From Lycorma delicatula (Eukaryota > Arthropoda > Insecta > Hemiptera > Fulgoridae), in NCBI RefSeq assembly GCF_047948215.1, contig NC_134456.1:195159034-195223033 (forward strand): a DNA stretch of 64,000 bases. The letters are read 5' to 3'. Positions within the stretch are counted from its first letter, which is position 1; every line of letters starts with the position of its first letter. Both the position numbers and the translations under genes were made by a program. The notes under the pieces are model-generated. The model did not search any database, had not been told where the DNA came from, and saw only the letters and a list, made by a program, of their open reading frames with translations. Shown piece by piece: positions 1 through 13,810 of this stretch.

Positions 1-1296
1 AAGATAAGAATGATTTTATAAAACATTATTTAAGAAAAAGATCTTTTCAAATTTACAATTCATTTTCAAAATCTTCACAAGAAAGCACAATCAATTAGCT
101 GACGTAAACATTTTTTATAATTATACATAAGTGTGAACATTTTTTAACACAGAACTTTCATTGATGAGTAACGTCTGATTTATAGTTCATTATATCATAT
201 ATACTACGCCATCGATTCATTTGAGATCATTAATTTCGAATTTAGAGCAAACAATATTACAATCCTAGCCGTCAAATGTAATCTTAAATCTAATACGATT
301 ACGAATAATGCGATAGATTATAACTGTGACAATAACTATGTTAAAAGGTTCTTTAATAATAGAATGATATTGCACACGTCAACTACCAAATCATCTATTT
401 GCGTTACGGTCCTAGATGACAACTCTCTAAAGAGGCGTAGCGTAGTGTTAATGGCAATCACGGAATCGTGGCAGTGGCAGACTGCAATTTCACTGACAGA
501 TCAATTGTACTTGTTCTATGAATACCAACATATGGTTCATTACAAAGCTTTACCGAACACACATTGAATTATGTAATATCAATCTGTTTTACGCGTAAGT
601 AATAAGACAAATAATTTCATATAAAGAACGATAAAATTCTTATGGAAAGTGAAAAATAACTAATAATTAAACTAATAAATTAAGTGAATAATAATAATAA
701 TAATTACAATAGTAACGAAAATCAAACTGTGTCAATTTATAAAGAATGTCAAGCAAAAAATTATGAAACTCCAGTCATTAGTGAATTTTGAATAGTTGCA
801 CCCGACTTGTTTCGTACAAAGTGACGATAGTCTTATAATGCATTGTTTCTCACAGAAAAGAGTACATTAATTTGTTATTTTACACTCTCTGAAACCTATA
901 AATAATTAATTAGGCAAGCTCAGATAAAATATCATAAACCAAAGATGTTTTCCCTGGGAGAAGCGATGTCATTATACATCGGAACGTTGTTGTCAACACA
1001 GTGAAAATTTCACACTTAGCAGTGAATATTATCCATATCACAATCGGCTTGCATGCTGGCATATAGTAATACGTTTAGCCGAGTGAAAAAGATAACCGGA
1101 AACCATTTCAAGCCTTCCTCTCTTTAATATGTTTAGAATACTATACTTGTATTCTTACAAATAAATGTTCAAGCTACATTTTTTTTTCTTGTTCAAGTCA
1201 CCGATAAACATTACGGTTGGATTACCTAAAATGGATACATACGACTTTTGAAAAAAATTTTATTTTAGATTTGGTTAATCAAATATTATTAAATAT
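1..1296. other. AT-rich non-coding, no recognised element
   Basis: No codon-like pattern or recognisable repeat seen on either strand. The 67-codon ORF at 364-567 has no recognisable motif and is taken as chance. Confidence 0.5.
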
Positions 1297-2150
1297 TACC
1301 TCTACTATTTAATCTATACCTGGGACAAAGTCTTTAAGGAATTTATACATGGTCAACATATTGGGGTAAGAGTGAACGGAGAATTTATCAATAGAATTAG
1401 ATATGCCGATGACACTGTCATCTTCTTAGACTTGAAGGTCTTCAACTTTTGCTGAATCGAGTTTATCAAGCAGGACTGAAGATGGGTTTAAATATTAATT
1501 CATCAAAGACTAAATTCAACGTATTCAACCGTGGAACTAGTTGTCAATAGTCAAATAGGAAGAATTAATTCCTTCAAGTATTTGGACAGCTACATCACCA
1601 ACCAGTTGGATCCTGATAGAGGTGAAACAAATAATAAAGATAACGACCAAATTTTCTTAGAATGAAGCCCACGTTTTGCAATAAAAATCTGAATTTGAAG
1701 CTTAAGACGACGAATGCTCAAATGTTACGTTTGGTCTACGTTGATGTACGGGTGTGAGGTCTGGTCACTGAAAGCGGTGACTATTAAACGAGTGGGAGCG
1801 TTTGAAATATGGCTCCATAAAAGAATGTTTTACATCCCACGATCGGAACGAAGATCTAATGAAGATGTTTTAAGAAGAGCCGGGGTTGGACGAGAGCTTC
1901 TGACACATATTAAGTGCAGGAAGCTGGTTTATTTGGCTCACATTTTAAGGGAGAGTCGGTATCAAATTTTGAAATTGGTTCTTCAGTAGAAACCTGACGG
2001 GCGTAAAGAAGTTGGAAGGAGACGAACTTCCTGTTGGACAATATTAAGGTTTGGACCGGTATCCAAAGGGCTGAAGCGCTTTTTCAAAATGTTAACACGT
2101 TAAGTTGATAGTCAACGTCACGGGAATCTGATATTACACTTTAAGATGAA
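1297..2150 (+). pseudogene. LINE reverse transcriptase relic
   Basis: Decayed 3' part of a non-LTR retrotransposon ORF2. It opens with PLLFNLYL at about 1299. The polymerase active-site motif YADD (in RIRYADDTVIFLD) is at 1402-1413. A frameshift follows, then GLKMGLNINSSKTKF at about 1471-1515 and INSFKYLDSYIT near 1564-1600. The last open stretch, 1714-1989, carries LMYGCEVWSLK and a RRAGVGRELL segment, typical of the region after the polymerase domain in LINEs of the kind often annotated as endonuclease/reverse transcriptase. Similarity continues in another frame past 1989 (GRRRTS). At least three frame changes and several stops make it non-functional. The clade is not certain; RTE-, CR1- and Jockey-like all remain possible. 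No endonuclease domain or clear target duplication is visible. Confidence 0.8.
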
Positions 2151-2335
2151 TACAATATTATTAAACTTAATAATAATAATATAATAATTTCCAGTCTATC
2201 GTAACTGACCGTATCACAATTAGCATTCATAAAATAACAATTAAAAAGTATCTATAAAAAAAAAGAATCTTGTTAAGATTAGGCTCTTTAAAGTGAATAA
2301 ATGTTTTTTTCATTATAATTATATTTATAAAAAAA

Positions 2336-2377
<42 letters not shown>

Positions 2378-2670
2378 GATTATCTGTTATCATTAATACA
2401 ATTACAATCAAAATAAGAATTATTACTACACTGAAAAGAAGTTCCTGTATCGTTGACAGTTCGCTAACTTGTCGTAATAAATGATGAAGACAGTCGAAGA
2501 TATAAAGAATTAATTTTACAGTATCAAGAGCAATTTTTTTATTGACTAGATAATTGTTCTATTTAAACAGAAATGGCCTCCATATGAATAGAATTTTAAA
2601 TCCTACAATGAAACAGAAATCTTCACTTCCAACAAAAAAAAGACAAAGATATTATAAAAACAAACGTTGT
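2151..2670. other. AT-rich spacer with (TA)n
   Basis: Non-coding. A (TA)n microsatellite lies at about 2339-2374. No gene seen. Confidence 0.6.
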
Positions 2671-2790
2671 GGCACAATGGTGTAACTCCCATGGGCAGAA
2701 TGGTTAGGTTTCTGTCTTTCATACAGAAGGATCTGGGTTCGAATTCCGGTGTGTCTTGGCATTTTTAACAGGCTACAAAATTCATTTTTC
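2671..2790 (+). repeat. tRNA-derived SINE (family 2)
   Basis: A box A-like string TGGGCAGAATGGTTAGG (from about 2694) and a box B-like GGTTCGAATTCC (from about 2736) have spacing like a tRNA gene's internal RNA polymerase III promoter. The part after box B (ggcattttt ... gctacaaaattcat) recurs at 13773-13800, so this is a dispersed SINE and not a tRNA gene. No foldable acceptor stem was seen. Confidence 0.6.
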
Positions 2791-5700
2791 ATTATAAAAA
2801 ATCGGATAGGTAGCTATAATTGGGCGTAACCTTGTAATTACCGGAAATTTGTTAATAAATCAATTTACATTCCTTATATACAAACTACATGTACATATTA
2901 CAACAACAGGCCAACTAACAGTTCTTTCTTTCTTAAGATTTTTAAACTTATGACTATTTCATTCTTTGAAGTTTTACAGCACTCTCTTATACGATCTCAA
3001 ATTTATATCTGATCAAAACGGTAAATTTTATTTGATTAATACAGATAATACCAGAAAGTTATTATTATTATTATTGTTAATATTTTTAGTTATAAAGTAA
3101 ATGTAACTAAAACGCTATTTAAAGAGCATGAATTAACTCACCATCCTTGCAAAGATTGCATAACAACAATCTCTTTTAATCAATAAAACATGAAACACTA
3201 GGTAAGTATAATAGGTCTTTACGACATGAAATGAAAACAACTAAATGCAAATAAATTACGAATTAAATCTGCTTAACACTCAGAATGGTAATGGAGAAAA
3301 GTTACAGACCTACTCTTATACGTATAGAGGCACTCTTAATGTTAGGAATTAATATTGTATTTTACTAACATCAAGAAATGATTGTATAGGCATATTTTTT
3401 CACGAATAAAAAAAAACTGCTTCAGGGTTTGTCACAAAATCAGGAAAACCTGCATTATAGCAGCAACACAAAATACAGTATCAATATGAATAAATTAATG
3501 AAATTTATTCGTGCTGATAGCTATATAAAAATAAATTATGTATCAAAATTCATGATCTCCATGTAATGAGTTTTACTGATCAAGAAATAAGATCAACAAT
3601 ACAATTACAGAATAAAATAACAATTTTAAAGAATTGAACTCAGTAGCGACTGAAAAAATAGTACAATAAAAAAAAACAAATACAAACTATCCCAGTTTTC
3701 CCGGATATTTAACTCTTTTTTTTTTTTTTAAGTTACAACTAATTTGAAGTATGTAACTGTATTATGGTTTTTATTTAATTAAAATAACATTTTAAATATA
3801 AATAGATTTTTATTATTTAAGATTAAAAATACATTTAATTTTCTCTTTTAATATTACTGACTGAAACAAAACCTACAACTAACTAACTTGGCCACCTTGG
3901 CATTTTGTGTTTATATGTATGTGCGTGTGAGTGTGTTTGTGCAAGCAAGCGGTTACTTGTTTGTATTTAGCCAAACTTTCAAGCATCTCAATGTGATTTC
4001 ACAGTAACTTCGCAAGATTACGCCTTGAACCATACAGAAGTAAGTTTATAATTGCAGAGAATAATTCAAAAGATTCACCAGTCATATTATACTGTATAAA
4101 TCGAATTATAAATTAAACTAAATCGAGTAAATACAATTCTACTGCATTTTAAAATGTCATATTATAAGACCAGGTCATCTTGTCTGTTACTATAATGGAA
4201 GAGAAGTTAGTCGAATAGAATGGAAGTTCTTTCTTCACCGGAATAAACTGAAGAATAGTAATACAAATTAGTATTAATAAACGAATAATATATTTGTTTT
4301 TATTCTTTGCTAACATACGGACCGCTGAGCATTAATGGAATGAACATTAATGAAAGCTTGATTTATATATAAGTAATGATTAAGTATGAATTCCTGATAT
4401 CCTGTAATGAGTGCAGGCTGCTCTTACACTGTATCAAAGGAAAATATAAAAATTTTAATACATAATTCTATTACAAAGTTTTGGTAAATAAATATTAAAT
4501 TTAGATAAAATAGTACACATATTCCTACGGAATAAGTAATTTTACTTAGTTTTAATATTAATTAAATAAACGTGAATAAAAATACGCTTATACTGAGTAA
4601 ATTTTTGCTTAAGAAAAGTTTATTAAATCACGTAAACATGAAATTAAAACTGAATTACCACTATTATACTCGTAATTGTTCTGCGCACTAAACCTGTTAA
4701 AATAATCGATACTACCAAAAAAGAACGTAAAGGTTTCTGAAATAATTTTTCTGTTATTTCACCCTCTCCTTTTTACATAAACCTCTAACAAACTAAAAAC
4801 CACGACGGTCTCTTTATTTCAAACGAAGGTGTAGGAAACTTACATTTTCTTCCATTACATTTGATAAATATAAAAATTTAGGAATTTTTTATTTAAAGAT
4901 ACAGCAAACTACTGTAATACGTTACGATCCCAAGAATAAAACATCATCAAATTTTCCGACAGCCAAATTGTGATTAGTAATATAATCCAGAAAAGTGTCC
5001 GTTAATAGCACATTGTTTTTCCACCAGAGAAAGTAGGAAAAGAATATTTTTCTTAAACCTGAACCGTTCGGTTATCCATCTACTTCTTTTACTAATGTAC
5101 AAATTGTAAATCTACTAGAAAAACTCATTCATAAAAGTTTTCTTCTAAACGCAAAATAACATAAAGCGGCAACTTCTTTCCACTTAACGATGAAAGACAA
5201 CAAAACAAAACATTGTTTCACATAACTTGCAGTATTCGAAAAAATTATGTTACATATTAACATAATATCTGCCTACCGTTTTTCCTGAATTGACTTTCTT
5301 TAAATAGATATCAATATTACAAGCACGATGAAATTTAAGTATATTAAATCTGAATTGTAATTAACACTAAAGTGCAATTCAAATAATAGTCTGAAATAGC
5401 ACATATTGACGCTATTACATGCAATATGTTTTAATTTAAATCTTAAGTTAATTTAATTAATAATGTAAATCGCTTTAAGTTATTTCTGTAAAATTCTATA
5501 ATAAAACTTTTAAAGTAAAACCACCTAATATGATCATATAAGCTATTAAATGACCAATATTGATGAAATTAAATGTGTCAACATAAAATAGGAAAAAACT
5601 GGAAAACCTTTTTATAAAATTAATAATGCAGTTATATAAATGTATTATAATGTTCAAATAAACCGTGAAACACCTGTGGAAATCAAATTCACAAATCCCA

Positions 5701-7840
5701 GTTGTACAACGCTGTAATAAATTGATTTATCATACATTATTTTAAACCGCAGTTTGAACATTAACAAATTAGATTAATATGATAAAATCTAATGGTTTAA
5801 TGGACGAATTAATCACTATTATCGCTAATTTAATCGGATACCAGTCAGTTATTTCTTGTTTTTACTAATCTATTTGTATGTTTTTATTAATGGCATCGTC
5901 CATTACGGGCATTAGTCAGAAAAATACAAAAAAAAAAAGATAATTAATCGGAAATAATAATATCCAAGTTACCAGTGAAAAAAGCTTACCATTTTCCTGA
6001 ATATAGCTTCGACCAGCGGTTTTTACAAAATATTCTGTAATATTTACAATATTCTACTACCGGAGATGTTCCACGTTTTGTTAAATAACAGAGTATTCTC
6101 TTGATTCATTTTCATGGACTACAAGATAATAAAGACAACTCTGAAATATAAACCAAAAATTCAAACTATACTATTTCACAACTTTCGATACCGATTAACT
6201 CTAAAGCATTCAACAAAAGCAAAATATTTTCTTTTAAACAAAACCCAGACCAACCAGTATACCGAATTAACGCCTATTTACTAAGACTTGGTATTGGCAT
6301 AATTCTAAGGCATATATACATCACCCAAAATGTAAAAGTATCTTGGAAGACCGCTAAAATATCTTCTTACTCTGAATATGTTCTTTCATAAAATACGTCT
6401 ATACTCTATATTTTACAATGTATCAATACAATAACGTAAAAAAAAAGAGCTTAATCTTCTATATAGAAATAAATTTACTAGTGTCAAACACCAGATTTCT
6501 GATTTACGGAAACAGTTTTCTCGAGAGCATAGACGAAAGCAAAACACACCATAATAAGAAACCCAAAAAGTTAATAAATACACGCTCTTTAAATACGAAT
6601 AGATAGTATTAAATGTTGAAGATTAAGTGGACAAAAATCAAAATAAAAAAATTCATTGTTTTTTTCCAAGAAAAAAAACCATAGTTTCTTAGGAAACTGT
6701 ATTTACAAAGGAATTCATATAAAGACTAAACAATAAAATAGAATATATACTGTAATATAATGAATACCTAAAAAAACCAAGAGTAAAACTTTACGTAAAA
6801 TGAAAAAAAAAAAAATTTTAAATGTAATGAATTAAATATAATATTTAATATTAATATATTATTTATTATTTATTTTATTCTATTATTTATTTTTCAATAT
6901 ATTGTTTAATATTTTTTAAATATTACTTTTTCTTTTAATTGAAAAAAATATTAAAGTTAATAATTACCATTTAAACTAACAAATCATCACAATTCGGCCG
7001 ATTTTACTTCCTTAATGTGAAGTTTGTACTTTAGCGCAACGTTTAATCGTACAGTACAAATCGCTTACCAGTAATAAAACAATAATAATTATTTGTAGAA
7101 TAATAGGAGTAAACAGTAGTTTTCTTTACTAGAATATGTAGTGTTAACGTCATTCCAATTGTGTCTGAATATAAATGGTCACTTACTTAGAAATATTTTA
7201 CAAAACCTGGCTGTCTTCAAACTCAGTGAGAATGATTTTCACAGCAAATGTCAGTATTATGAAATTAAGCATAATTTAATAAACATAACATGTTTACGTT
7301 AATGTAACAGTAAAGTGTTTATTTATACTCCTGTATTTTGAGTTGATCGCCTAGAGGAAGAAAAGGTTGAAACATAGCTGCCGGGACTGTGTGTACTTAA
7401 TGTCTTTCTCACTCATATAAAACACAATGAGAAAATCAAGCAGAGAGCAGTTTCCAAGTGACCGGCGTGTAACATTGAGCGTGTGCGATGAGTATGTAAG
7501 ACTTTTACTATAGCGGATACTGTGAGAAAAAACTGAAGTTTCTTACCGGTAAAATTTAGCATTCAATTAAGAAAAACACAATAATAAGTAGTAAATATTT
7601 ATTTTCCATTCGCTGCTGATGCCTGGGTGTATCGGATAACAGATTACATAATAGAAGTCTGTCGGTTACGGTAGGAGTGGCTTTTAACCAAAAGCTATGC
7701 TAGTCCCTAAATTCCTATCAAAAATGGAACAATAAATTCCTATCAAAAATGGAACAAATTAAAGTAGGTTTCCTGTTATATTAAACATTTTAATAAAGTA
7801 TCCTAAAGATGCACTACGTAATACAACAGAAAAATGTTAG
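2791..7840. other. AT-rich non-coding, mostly featureless
   Basis: Five kilobases with no recognised gene or repeat apart from homopolymer and simple AT tracts. There is a 24 bp tandem duplication (aattcctatcaaaaatggaa repeated) at about 7709-7757. The short ORF at 6418-6606 is low-complexity and taken as chance. Confidence 0.5.
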
Positions 7841-8440
7841 TAAAAATCTGATGTGGACACCACATGACTTCCTTGTACGCCTATTAAATAACATACACGT
7901 TTTTTTAAATGAAAAGTACATAAATTTTATTTCATTAATAACTTCTTATATTTTTCCTTATTATTTTTTATTTTTATTGTTATTACTGAATTATTATTTA
8001 TTGCACTTTTTTTTACAATCACAGGTTAACAATTATTAATAAATCAATGTATTTAAATTAAAAAAAAGGAGATGATGTCTGATTCGAACCTATGTGCCTT
8101 CCCCTAATAAGATCAAAATATTTCATTAACTAAACCATTATTTGGCTAGAACTCTTGAACCAATGAAAAAAATAAGTACCACTTACGATATATCGCGTTG
8201 AACATCTCTCAATGAGGGCTTATTACTGCAGTTAAGAAAACGTCCAAAATCCAATTTTTTTTTGGATTTTGGGCTTTTTGGTCAAGTCGATTGCAATCAA
8301 AAGAGAAGGTGCATAATTAGGTGATACAACAGTCCTAAATGCAAAATTTCAACATCCTACGGCTAATCGTTTTTGAGTTATGCGAGATACATACATACGT
8401 ATAGACGTCACGGCGAAACTAGTAAAAATGAATTGTGGGT
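7841..8440 (+). repeat. Dispersed repeat family R, copy A
   Basis: Shares its order of blocks with copies at 46414-47087 (+) and 21601-22456 (-). It starts aaaatctgatgtggacacc, then acttccttgtacgcc, a T-rich middle, a tRNA-like patch read on the minus strand (box B-like GGTTCGAATCAGA at about 8070-8090), a gattttgggctttttgg block, and gctaatcgtttttgagttatg. The right end is missing compared with copy B. No coding potential. Probably a non-autonomous element; family not known to me. Confidence 0.7.
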
Positions 8441-8791
8441 TAAGCTAATATCATATGATGTTTCTTTACATGCTATAGATGACTTTAGTGGCTAATAATT
8501 ATAAAATTAAAGAAAAAGTGAGATTTTTCGTGTAGATGTTAAAAATCTCGCTCTCTGAGAAAAACCACTAGCTCTTTCTAAGTATCTAAACATTATAGTT
8601 ATGTAAAAATATTATAATTTCATAAATCGATCGAAGTTAAAAACTAAATGAACAAAGCGAAATTAAATAAAACGTCCTTGTACAGATAGCTAAATTAAAA
8701 TATGAACTGAATGAAATAAAGTATTAATATAGAACAGTCAGTTCAATTACTGAAAATTGTATTTCAGTGACGATACTACAAGTCATACAAA

Positions 8792-8844
<53 letters not shown>

Positions 8845-10339
8845 AGTTAATTCTTAAGATTTATATGAGTTTTAAGTTTAAATAACTTTTATTACAATAG
8901 GAAATGAGGAAAGAAGTTGTGGATTTGTTTGAAAATTTATGCCCTTAACTTTATGGCTTATTTTTAATGGTATCCTTTTCTCGTTACAAAAACAGAGATA
9001 ATAAATTTACTTTATTGTTAATAAAAAAGTTATAATGTTTAAAGCTCCTGACTTCCGACTAAAAAGGTGTTAACGAAAAACCTATTTTCATGGTAATTTC
9101 ATATCCGAAACTAGTTCACTAAACAAGGACAAGGCATTCAATTCGGTTTTAATTGTTTGAATTTATGTTTCACTTTATTTGCGATAAAATAATTTTATAT
9201 TTTATTTCAAAGTAAGAATTTTTTCAATTAATATTACTGAAGGCGTCCACGTTAACACAATATTATTATTATAATTACCACGACTTGATTTCGCATAGAC
9301 CAAACAGTAGAGCCAAAATAATAACATTACGTCTCATCACATAGAAACAATAACGTATAGTAAACATAGTAAAACGTTAAATGTATTCCCGTAATCGTTG
9401 CTTAGAGCTCTATCACGAAGTTTTAATTTTATTGTGCATAACTTTTAATAATCAGGATTACAGCAAATGCAATTCAGTTTCTACGATCTAACCTAAATAT
9501 AACACACCATCACTCGTTACCGTTATTATCATAATTACAATAATCGTTAGTTTACTAATTACTCTGATACTAATTTTATTTTAAATAACGAAAATCCATT
9601 TTAAATTTACCATCTGAAAATTAAAATAAATAATGGCGTCTCATAAGAAGACTGTAAAAACTTCAATTAATATATAAATATATAAAATTCTATCTAAAAT
9701 CTAAAAGTTTTTCGTTAGAACTAATGAAAAAAAAAAGTGTAAAACTTAAATGACGTAACTCGGATTAAGCTATAATTAAGAACTGATGCTTATCTACAAC
9801 CCGAAGAGACAGCTCCAGATGTACACCGATTGCCTCTATGTAATCTGGCGTACTGACCATAACATTAAGCCTTTTACTCGCTGTAACATTTTTCCCTTCT
9901 TATGTAAAACTATAAAGGCAGATGTTACAGACAGATCCTAGCTAAAGATAAGAAACATAATATCCACCCTATCAACAACTGTTTACGTTTATTTTAGTGA
10001 ACTTCAATACCCTTGATAAAACCATCTGAAACTGTGGTTTAAATTTATGTTTTTCACTCGTTGTTGAAAATATGAAATAATTTGATTACATAACTCTAAC
10101 TATTTACAATACTAAAGTATATTTTATAATATTTACGTAATGTATATTTTTAATAATAGTTTGTAAAAGTTTTGATAGGGCCAGAATACCTAACTAAAAA
10201 AATCATTGTAGTAATATTGCCGATTTGAAACTTAGTGTACGGATAGTTCGAATCTTAGTCTGACACAAAAATGGAGATGTGACAAAATGACTATGATATT
10301 CGTCAAGTAACACTTTAGATGGCTACTACGAAGTTTTAG
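8441..10339. other. AT-rich non-coding with (AAT)n
   Basis: An (AAT/AATAAT)n microsatellite occupies about 8790-8842. Nothing else recognised. Confidence 0.55.
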
Positions 10340-11400
10340 AAGCGTGCGTTTAGTTACTTGTTTGTGACGCGATCGAATTAAACAAACATTTGAAAAACGG
10401 GTAAAATTGAAAACCGTGGTTATAAAATACTATATTTTAAAAGGTTTAACATCTAACCGGCTCACAAAAAAATTAATTAGATACCAGTTTTAAGAAATAT
10501 TTCCTTCGTTTTCGACGTTAAAAAAGCGGACCGCTGAGTTTAAACGTGGTCGTACATGCAAGATATAGGCTCAAGGCGCCCAAAAACCGCTACGACCGAA
10601 GAAATTGTTACAAAAATCCACAATGCCGTATTAAATGATTGCTGACTGAAGGTTTACTGCCACTGCAAACATCTCATAGACCGTGTCCATTATATTTTAC
10701 ACTTGCTTTTAATGATATAAATCAGTTTCCGCTCCATGAGTGCCGTGTTAGTTAAGTCAACCAAAACGGATTCGACTCAACATTTCTCAAGCGTATTTAC
10801 ATTAATTTAAACGAAATTCAGCTACATCTTCGATGTTTCATAACAGTAGAAGAACATGGATTCGCCATTACGTGTCAGAGATAAAATAGCGGATGAGAGC
10901 AGGTGAAATAGCGTCAAAGAATGCGAAAACGGTTACATCTGCAGGAAAGGTCGTGGCTGCGGTTTTATAGGATTCGCGTGATGTGGTGTTCGTATTTTAC
11001 CTGAAAAAAGGCAGGACTATCACCAGAGAGGACTATGCTTCACAACTGGACTGACTGAATGGTGTTATTCAAGCAAAACGTCCTCATTTGTCTAAAAAGA
11101 AAGCGCTCTTTCAACACGGTAATGGCCCTGTCCACACGTTTTGAGGCAGTGCTCTAAGATCTACGCGTCAAACTGCTTCCACATGCGTCGGCTTTGGCTC
11201 TCAGCGATTACTTTTTCTTGTTCTCAGACCTGAAGAAATGTCTATCTGGACGAAGAATCACTCAAAATGATGAGGTTAGAGCTCAGACAGACCCTGGAAA
11301 GTCGTTGATCTAAATGTATCGAGTTTGTAAGGTGACTACGTTGAAAAATAAAAAACTTTCTGAAAAATCTTGTGTTCTTTGTCAGGCCGAGAAATTCCCG
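10340..11400 (+). pseudogene. Mariner transposase relic
   Basis: Broken DD34D mariner-type transposase. In successive frames one can read AEFKRGRT (about 10535), SRRPKTATTEEIVTKIHNAV (about 10574-10633), AKTVTSAGKVVAAVL (about 10926-10970), KKGRTITREDYASQLD (about 11005-11052), KRPHLSKKKALFQHGNGPVH (about 11077-11135) and LALSDYFFLF (about 11190-11220). These segments are in the order expected for the helix-turn-helix DNA-binding part followed by the catalytic core. The second catalytic aspartate position reads G (in QHGNGPVH), and several stops and frameshifts are present, so it is dead. The ends and terminal inverted repeats are not resolved, so the boundaries are approximate. Confidence 0.85.
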
Positions 11401-11764
11401 AACGGTCCTCTTATGTAGTAAGTCACATTCTTCTGTAATCTGTAAGGCCTCAGTTGCATGAAATTCCCCTTCCTTACTAGAATCACTGTCAATCAGCGAA
11501 TGCACACTCCTTACTCGATCAGGAGAAAAGGGATAATGTCAATGCTAAATAAAAAAAAGCTAAAAGCAAATCAAGCTCCCCGTTGATATCCTATACTAAA
11601 GGACATTTACAAACAAACTATAAGTTTCTCTATCCTTGACATAATTTTCCTAGTATCTCCTCCATCGTGAAACCCAACTTAGAATGCATTAACATTACAT
11701 TATAATAACATTATAACAAATACAATTAAAAATTAAAAAGATTTATGGAAAATTGGCAAAACTG

Positions 11765-11912
11765 AAATAGGTATCAGGTCAGGAGTGGTCGACCTGAGAC
11801 TGTACAAGACTACATTTCATTTACGTTTATACATATCATCCTCAATCACCCTCTGAACTATTACCTTACGGTGGTTCCGGAGGCTAAACAGAAAAAGAAA
11901 AAAAAATAATAA
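11765..11912 (+). repeat. SINE family 1, tail fragment
   Basis: Contains the family tail: gtcgacctgagactgtacaa, catacatatcatcctc, and acggtggttccggaggctaa, ending in an A-rich run. The same order of blocks is found at 56455-56590 and, inverted, at 63781-64000. The tRNA-like head is absent here. Confidence 0.7.
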
Positions 11913-13241
11913 GAATGTTTCAAGACTAATTATTGTAACGTTTCATAAACAAAGCCTGGAAATAATCTACATTAAAGTAGGAGGAATCACAATTCTGACC
12001 TGAAGCTGCGTAGTAGAAAGAGCGTAGCAGAAAGAGTATCCTCGGTACACACCGAGGATAAAATACAAACAACGGACACTCTTTTTTTCTTTTTTTTTTA
12101 AAAATGGATTAAAGAAAATCAATCGGCACCGCTCCTCTCATGGCGTAACTTGATGCTATCCTCGACATTACTGCATATTTCACTCCCTTTGCAATGCTAA
12201 ACCACCATCGCGCTTTGCTCCTATAGATGCAGCCTTACAGGGATTGTGGGGTAAACGACGATGCTAAAGGAATAAAATGTTAACATCAGTAAAGATCATA
12301 GAATAACTGACTGAAAAAAAAACAACGACCAGATCCCAACTTAAAACTATTTTGAAGATACAACTGGATAGGATATTTTAAGTAACTGGATTCAATAACG
12401 AAGTTTTAGAGGAAACGAAAAACAGATTAAAGAAAATATAATATTGTAAGCTCGATTCATTAGAAACAGATGTTCTAGTAGTGGGTGAAAGCAGATGAAG
12501 CCAATAATAAATTAATTAAATACCCGAAATATGAAGAATTTACAAATTAAAATTAAAGAAACATTTTGCGAAATTAAAATTTACATTTTATAAGTACTTC
12601 GATAATATATTTATTACATACATTCTTTTTATTAATGGTAAATTTCTTAAAAAAGAATTCTCTAATTTAGCAACTTATAAAAATTTATTTTTAAAAATCT
12701 TTCAAGAAATTTAATGATATCGTGCAATCTAGAATCTAGCATGACCAACGCAGTTCTCGACAGACCAGTAAACTACGTAGCTACATAATACGGTCACGGA
12801 ATTAAACCAGCTGCTAAAACTTGAAAAGACAGACAAAGGTAAGCTCAAATAGAAAAAAAACACCCGTTGATGCTTCGTGACTGTACAAAAAATTAAAGAA
12901 AATAAAAATTCGAGTAAATCCACTCGTCAAGAAATACAATATTATGAATGTCATGGATAATATCTTACGAACACGGCAACAAAATTACCAAAAAGAATTA
13001 TATTTTTTACGTATAATCGTACATCGATTAAGAAATAAATTACTTATTTCTAAACAAAAATAATAAAACTGTTTGCCAAAAAATAAATTACATTTAATAT
13101 TATTAATCGTACATTTTTTTACCAGAATTGACGAATATATAAAAAGACCATGGTATCTATTTATTTATTTTTTTAATTTATTCATTTTAGTAACAAGGCG
13201 ATGACGATTTTTTTTATGATGTAAAAGAATTTTGTATTAGA
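11913..13241. other. Non-coding, small hairpin
   Basis: No gene recognised. A short hairpin (tatcctcgg / ccgaggata) lies near 12037-12060, next to a T-rich tract. The block around 12110-12270 is somewhat less AT-rich, without coding sense. Confidence 0.45.
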
Positions 13242-13369
13242 TTGAAAATGCCAAGTATGACCGATAATCTAACACAGACCATTTGGATGAAAGAAAGAGG
13301 CCGTTCACCACTCCTCCATGGTGATGGACACATCATCAAAATATACCTTCAGACAAGTCCCTATAAAAG

Positions 13370-13453
13370 GCATGGCATTTTCACAAACGCTACAAATCAT
13401 TCATCTCATCTTCTGAAGCAATACCTGACGGTGGTCCCGAAGTCCCTATAAAA
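13370..13453 (+). repeat. SINE family 1, variant tail
   Basis: Reads ggcatggcattttcacaaac, gctacaaatcattcatctc, cttctgaagcaatacctgac, ggtggtcccgaag. Almost the same string is at 57185-57265. The bases upstream (13242-13369) form an ORF without recognisable motifs and may be the rest of the element. Confidence 0.6.
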
Positions 13454-13615
13454 CTTTTTATAGTTTGTCCCCTTTCAGTTTTAGATTCACGTACTAATTT
13501 TTATTTCTCGATATCCTGATACGTTGAGACGTCGTTTTTTGTTTCCCCTTAAACTGATCCTTCCAGCCTTACGTTTAAGCATAACGTGAATTTCATAAAC
13601 TAATTATAAACTGAG

Positions 13616-13810
13616 GACGATAACCTAACGGTTACGCGACCTAACATGAGAACTAACCGCTTAAAATGTTCTATTCCTAAAAATAATTTTAAAAAAAATC
13701 AATGCCAGGCTTACTTCAGAAAGCGAAGAGTGGATCGATTCCACTTTCTAGATTTGAATCCCGGTCAGAGTTGGCATTTTTCCTATGCTACAAAATTCAT
13801 CTCAAAATAT
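13616..13810 (+). repeat. SINE family 2, second copy
   Basis: Box A-like taacctaacggttacgcg at about 13621 and box B-like GATTTGAATCCCGG at about 13751, followed by ggcatttttcctatgctaca and aaattcatctc, as in the copy at 2671-2790. The boxes are further apart than in a tRNA, so an internal insertion is likely. The 90-codon ORF across it is chance. Confidence 0.5.

Noticed and set aside
11242..11505. 87-codon minus-strand ORF
   Set aside because: It is the shadow of the plus-strand mariner transposase relic.
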